Below are positions 63,858-64,000 of a stretch of DNA of 64,000 bases, in pieces (positions within the stretch are counted from its first letter, which is position 1; every line of letters begins with the position of its first letter). The stretch is from positions 8,098-72,097 of the forward strand of contig JAPPNY010000208.1 in assembly GCA_028818385.1 (NCBI GenBank), given 5' to 3'. Source of the DNA: Spirochaetaceae bacterium (GTDB taxonomy: Bacteria > Spirochaetota > Spirochaetia > SZUA-6 > Bin103). The position numbers and the translations under genes are program-made. Under the pieces are notes generated by a model that was given only the letters and a program-made list of their open reading frames with translations, searched no databases and had not been told where the DNA came from.

Positions 63858-64000
63858 CTACCGCCCCGAAACCGTCGCCTCCGGCTCCGCTTTCGGCCCA
63901 TCCCCACCTTCCGCGTCGGAGTATTTAGGCCATACCCCGGGCGCGGCCAAAACCCCAGACAACAAACCCAACGAGGTGAGCGACACCACCAACGGCACGG
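63858..64000 (-). CDS. C-terminus of a minus-strand membrane protein (partial)
   Basis: An open minus-strand frame enters from beyond the window and stops at 63858. The last 47 codons give a hydrophobic stretch (PLVVSLTSLGLLSGVLA) and a polar tail (DAEGGDGPKAEPEATVSGR), as at the end of a membrane protein. The coding call rests only on this pattern, so it is tentative. The family cannot be named. It is convergent with aroB, with 16 bp between the stops. Confidence 0.35.
   Translation of the reverse strand, partial: VPLVVSLTSLGLLSGVLAAPGVWPKYSDAEGGDGPKAEPEATVSGR

Overview
Overview. The window is a dense, high-GC, housekeeping chromosome segment: about 60 protein genes, five tRNAs, and almost no intergenic space except at convergent or divergent junctions. 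GTG starts are common and many junctions overlap (GTGA, ATGA, TGATG). Gene content and order point to a spirochaete. The blocks ftsA-ftsZ-dprA-hslV-hslU and rplU-rpmA-nadD-LCP-rsfS-rplY-pth-tilS-ftsH match the order I recall for Borrelia and Treponema. There is also a pair of divergent EF-G proteins, two apolipoprotein N-acyltransferases, a WhiG/FliA-type sigma factor and a bactofilin. The species cannot be named from the sequence. I see no CRISPR array, prophage, insertion sequence or rRNA operon.

Layout. 1-5.6 kb: a CDP-alcohol phosphatidyltransferase that may be a two-domain fusion, tRNA-Ile, an orphan ribbon-helix-helix protein, pcm, a DegT-like protein lacking the PLP lysine, nadK and recN. 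5.6-13.7 kb: a DUF1820 gene divergent from a reduced dcw cluster (mraZ-rsmH-ftsL-murF-ftsW-ftsQ-ftsA-ftsZ) with a clear promoter and MraZ operator. 13.7-18.6 kb: two Xer recombinases flanking dprA, then hslVU. 18.6-19.8 kb: a gap of about 300 bp and the sigma factor, at the place where flagellar genes follow hslU in well-known spirochaetes. 19.8-24 kb: a PASTA-bearing class B PBP divergent from two LysM/M23 endopeptidases. 24-31 kb: secA-surE, a lipoprotein only 7 bp from secA, Nnr and a membrane protein. 31-37 kb (mostly minus strand): two EF-G paralogues, bioY and pgeF. 37-44 kb: gltX, glyQS, tyrS, rpsT, HU and lnt. 43-50 kb: response regulator, bactofilin, rho, ABC ATPase, second lnt, a Cys-rich protein and a secreted protein. 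50-60 kb: tRNA-Leu, the ribosomal/GTPase-type block above (without obg, yqeK or spoVG), ftsH and lepA. 60-64 kb: a SurA/PpiD-like protein, tRNA-Asp, tRNA-Pro, a degenerate LytM lipoprotein, aroB and the end of a minus-strand gene.

How the genes work together. Two themes dominate: envelope growth and division (dcw genes, PBP, LytM proteins, Lnt, bactofilin, LCP, SecA and a periplasmic-type PPIase) and translation (tRNA synthetases, ribosomal proteins, EF-Gs, LepA, Pth, TilS, RsfS).

Most interesting signals. (1) A recurring promoter, TTGNNN-N17/18-TANNNT, places its -10 box only 6-8 nt upstream of the start codon of at least six genes, which predicts leaderless mRNAs. (2) At three or four junctions homology and expected length argue for a CTG start overlapping the upstream TGA stop (CTGA). 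(3) In-frame tandem duplications, mostly with an exact 18-bp period, recur in or beside unrelated essential genes. (4) Genes are missing from two otherwise conserved blocks (flagellar genes after hslU; obg/yqeK/spoVG). I found no discrete new multi-gene system; the novelty is in expression signals and genome dynamics.
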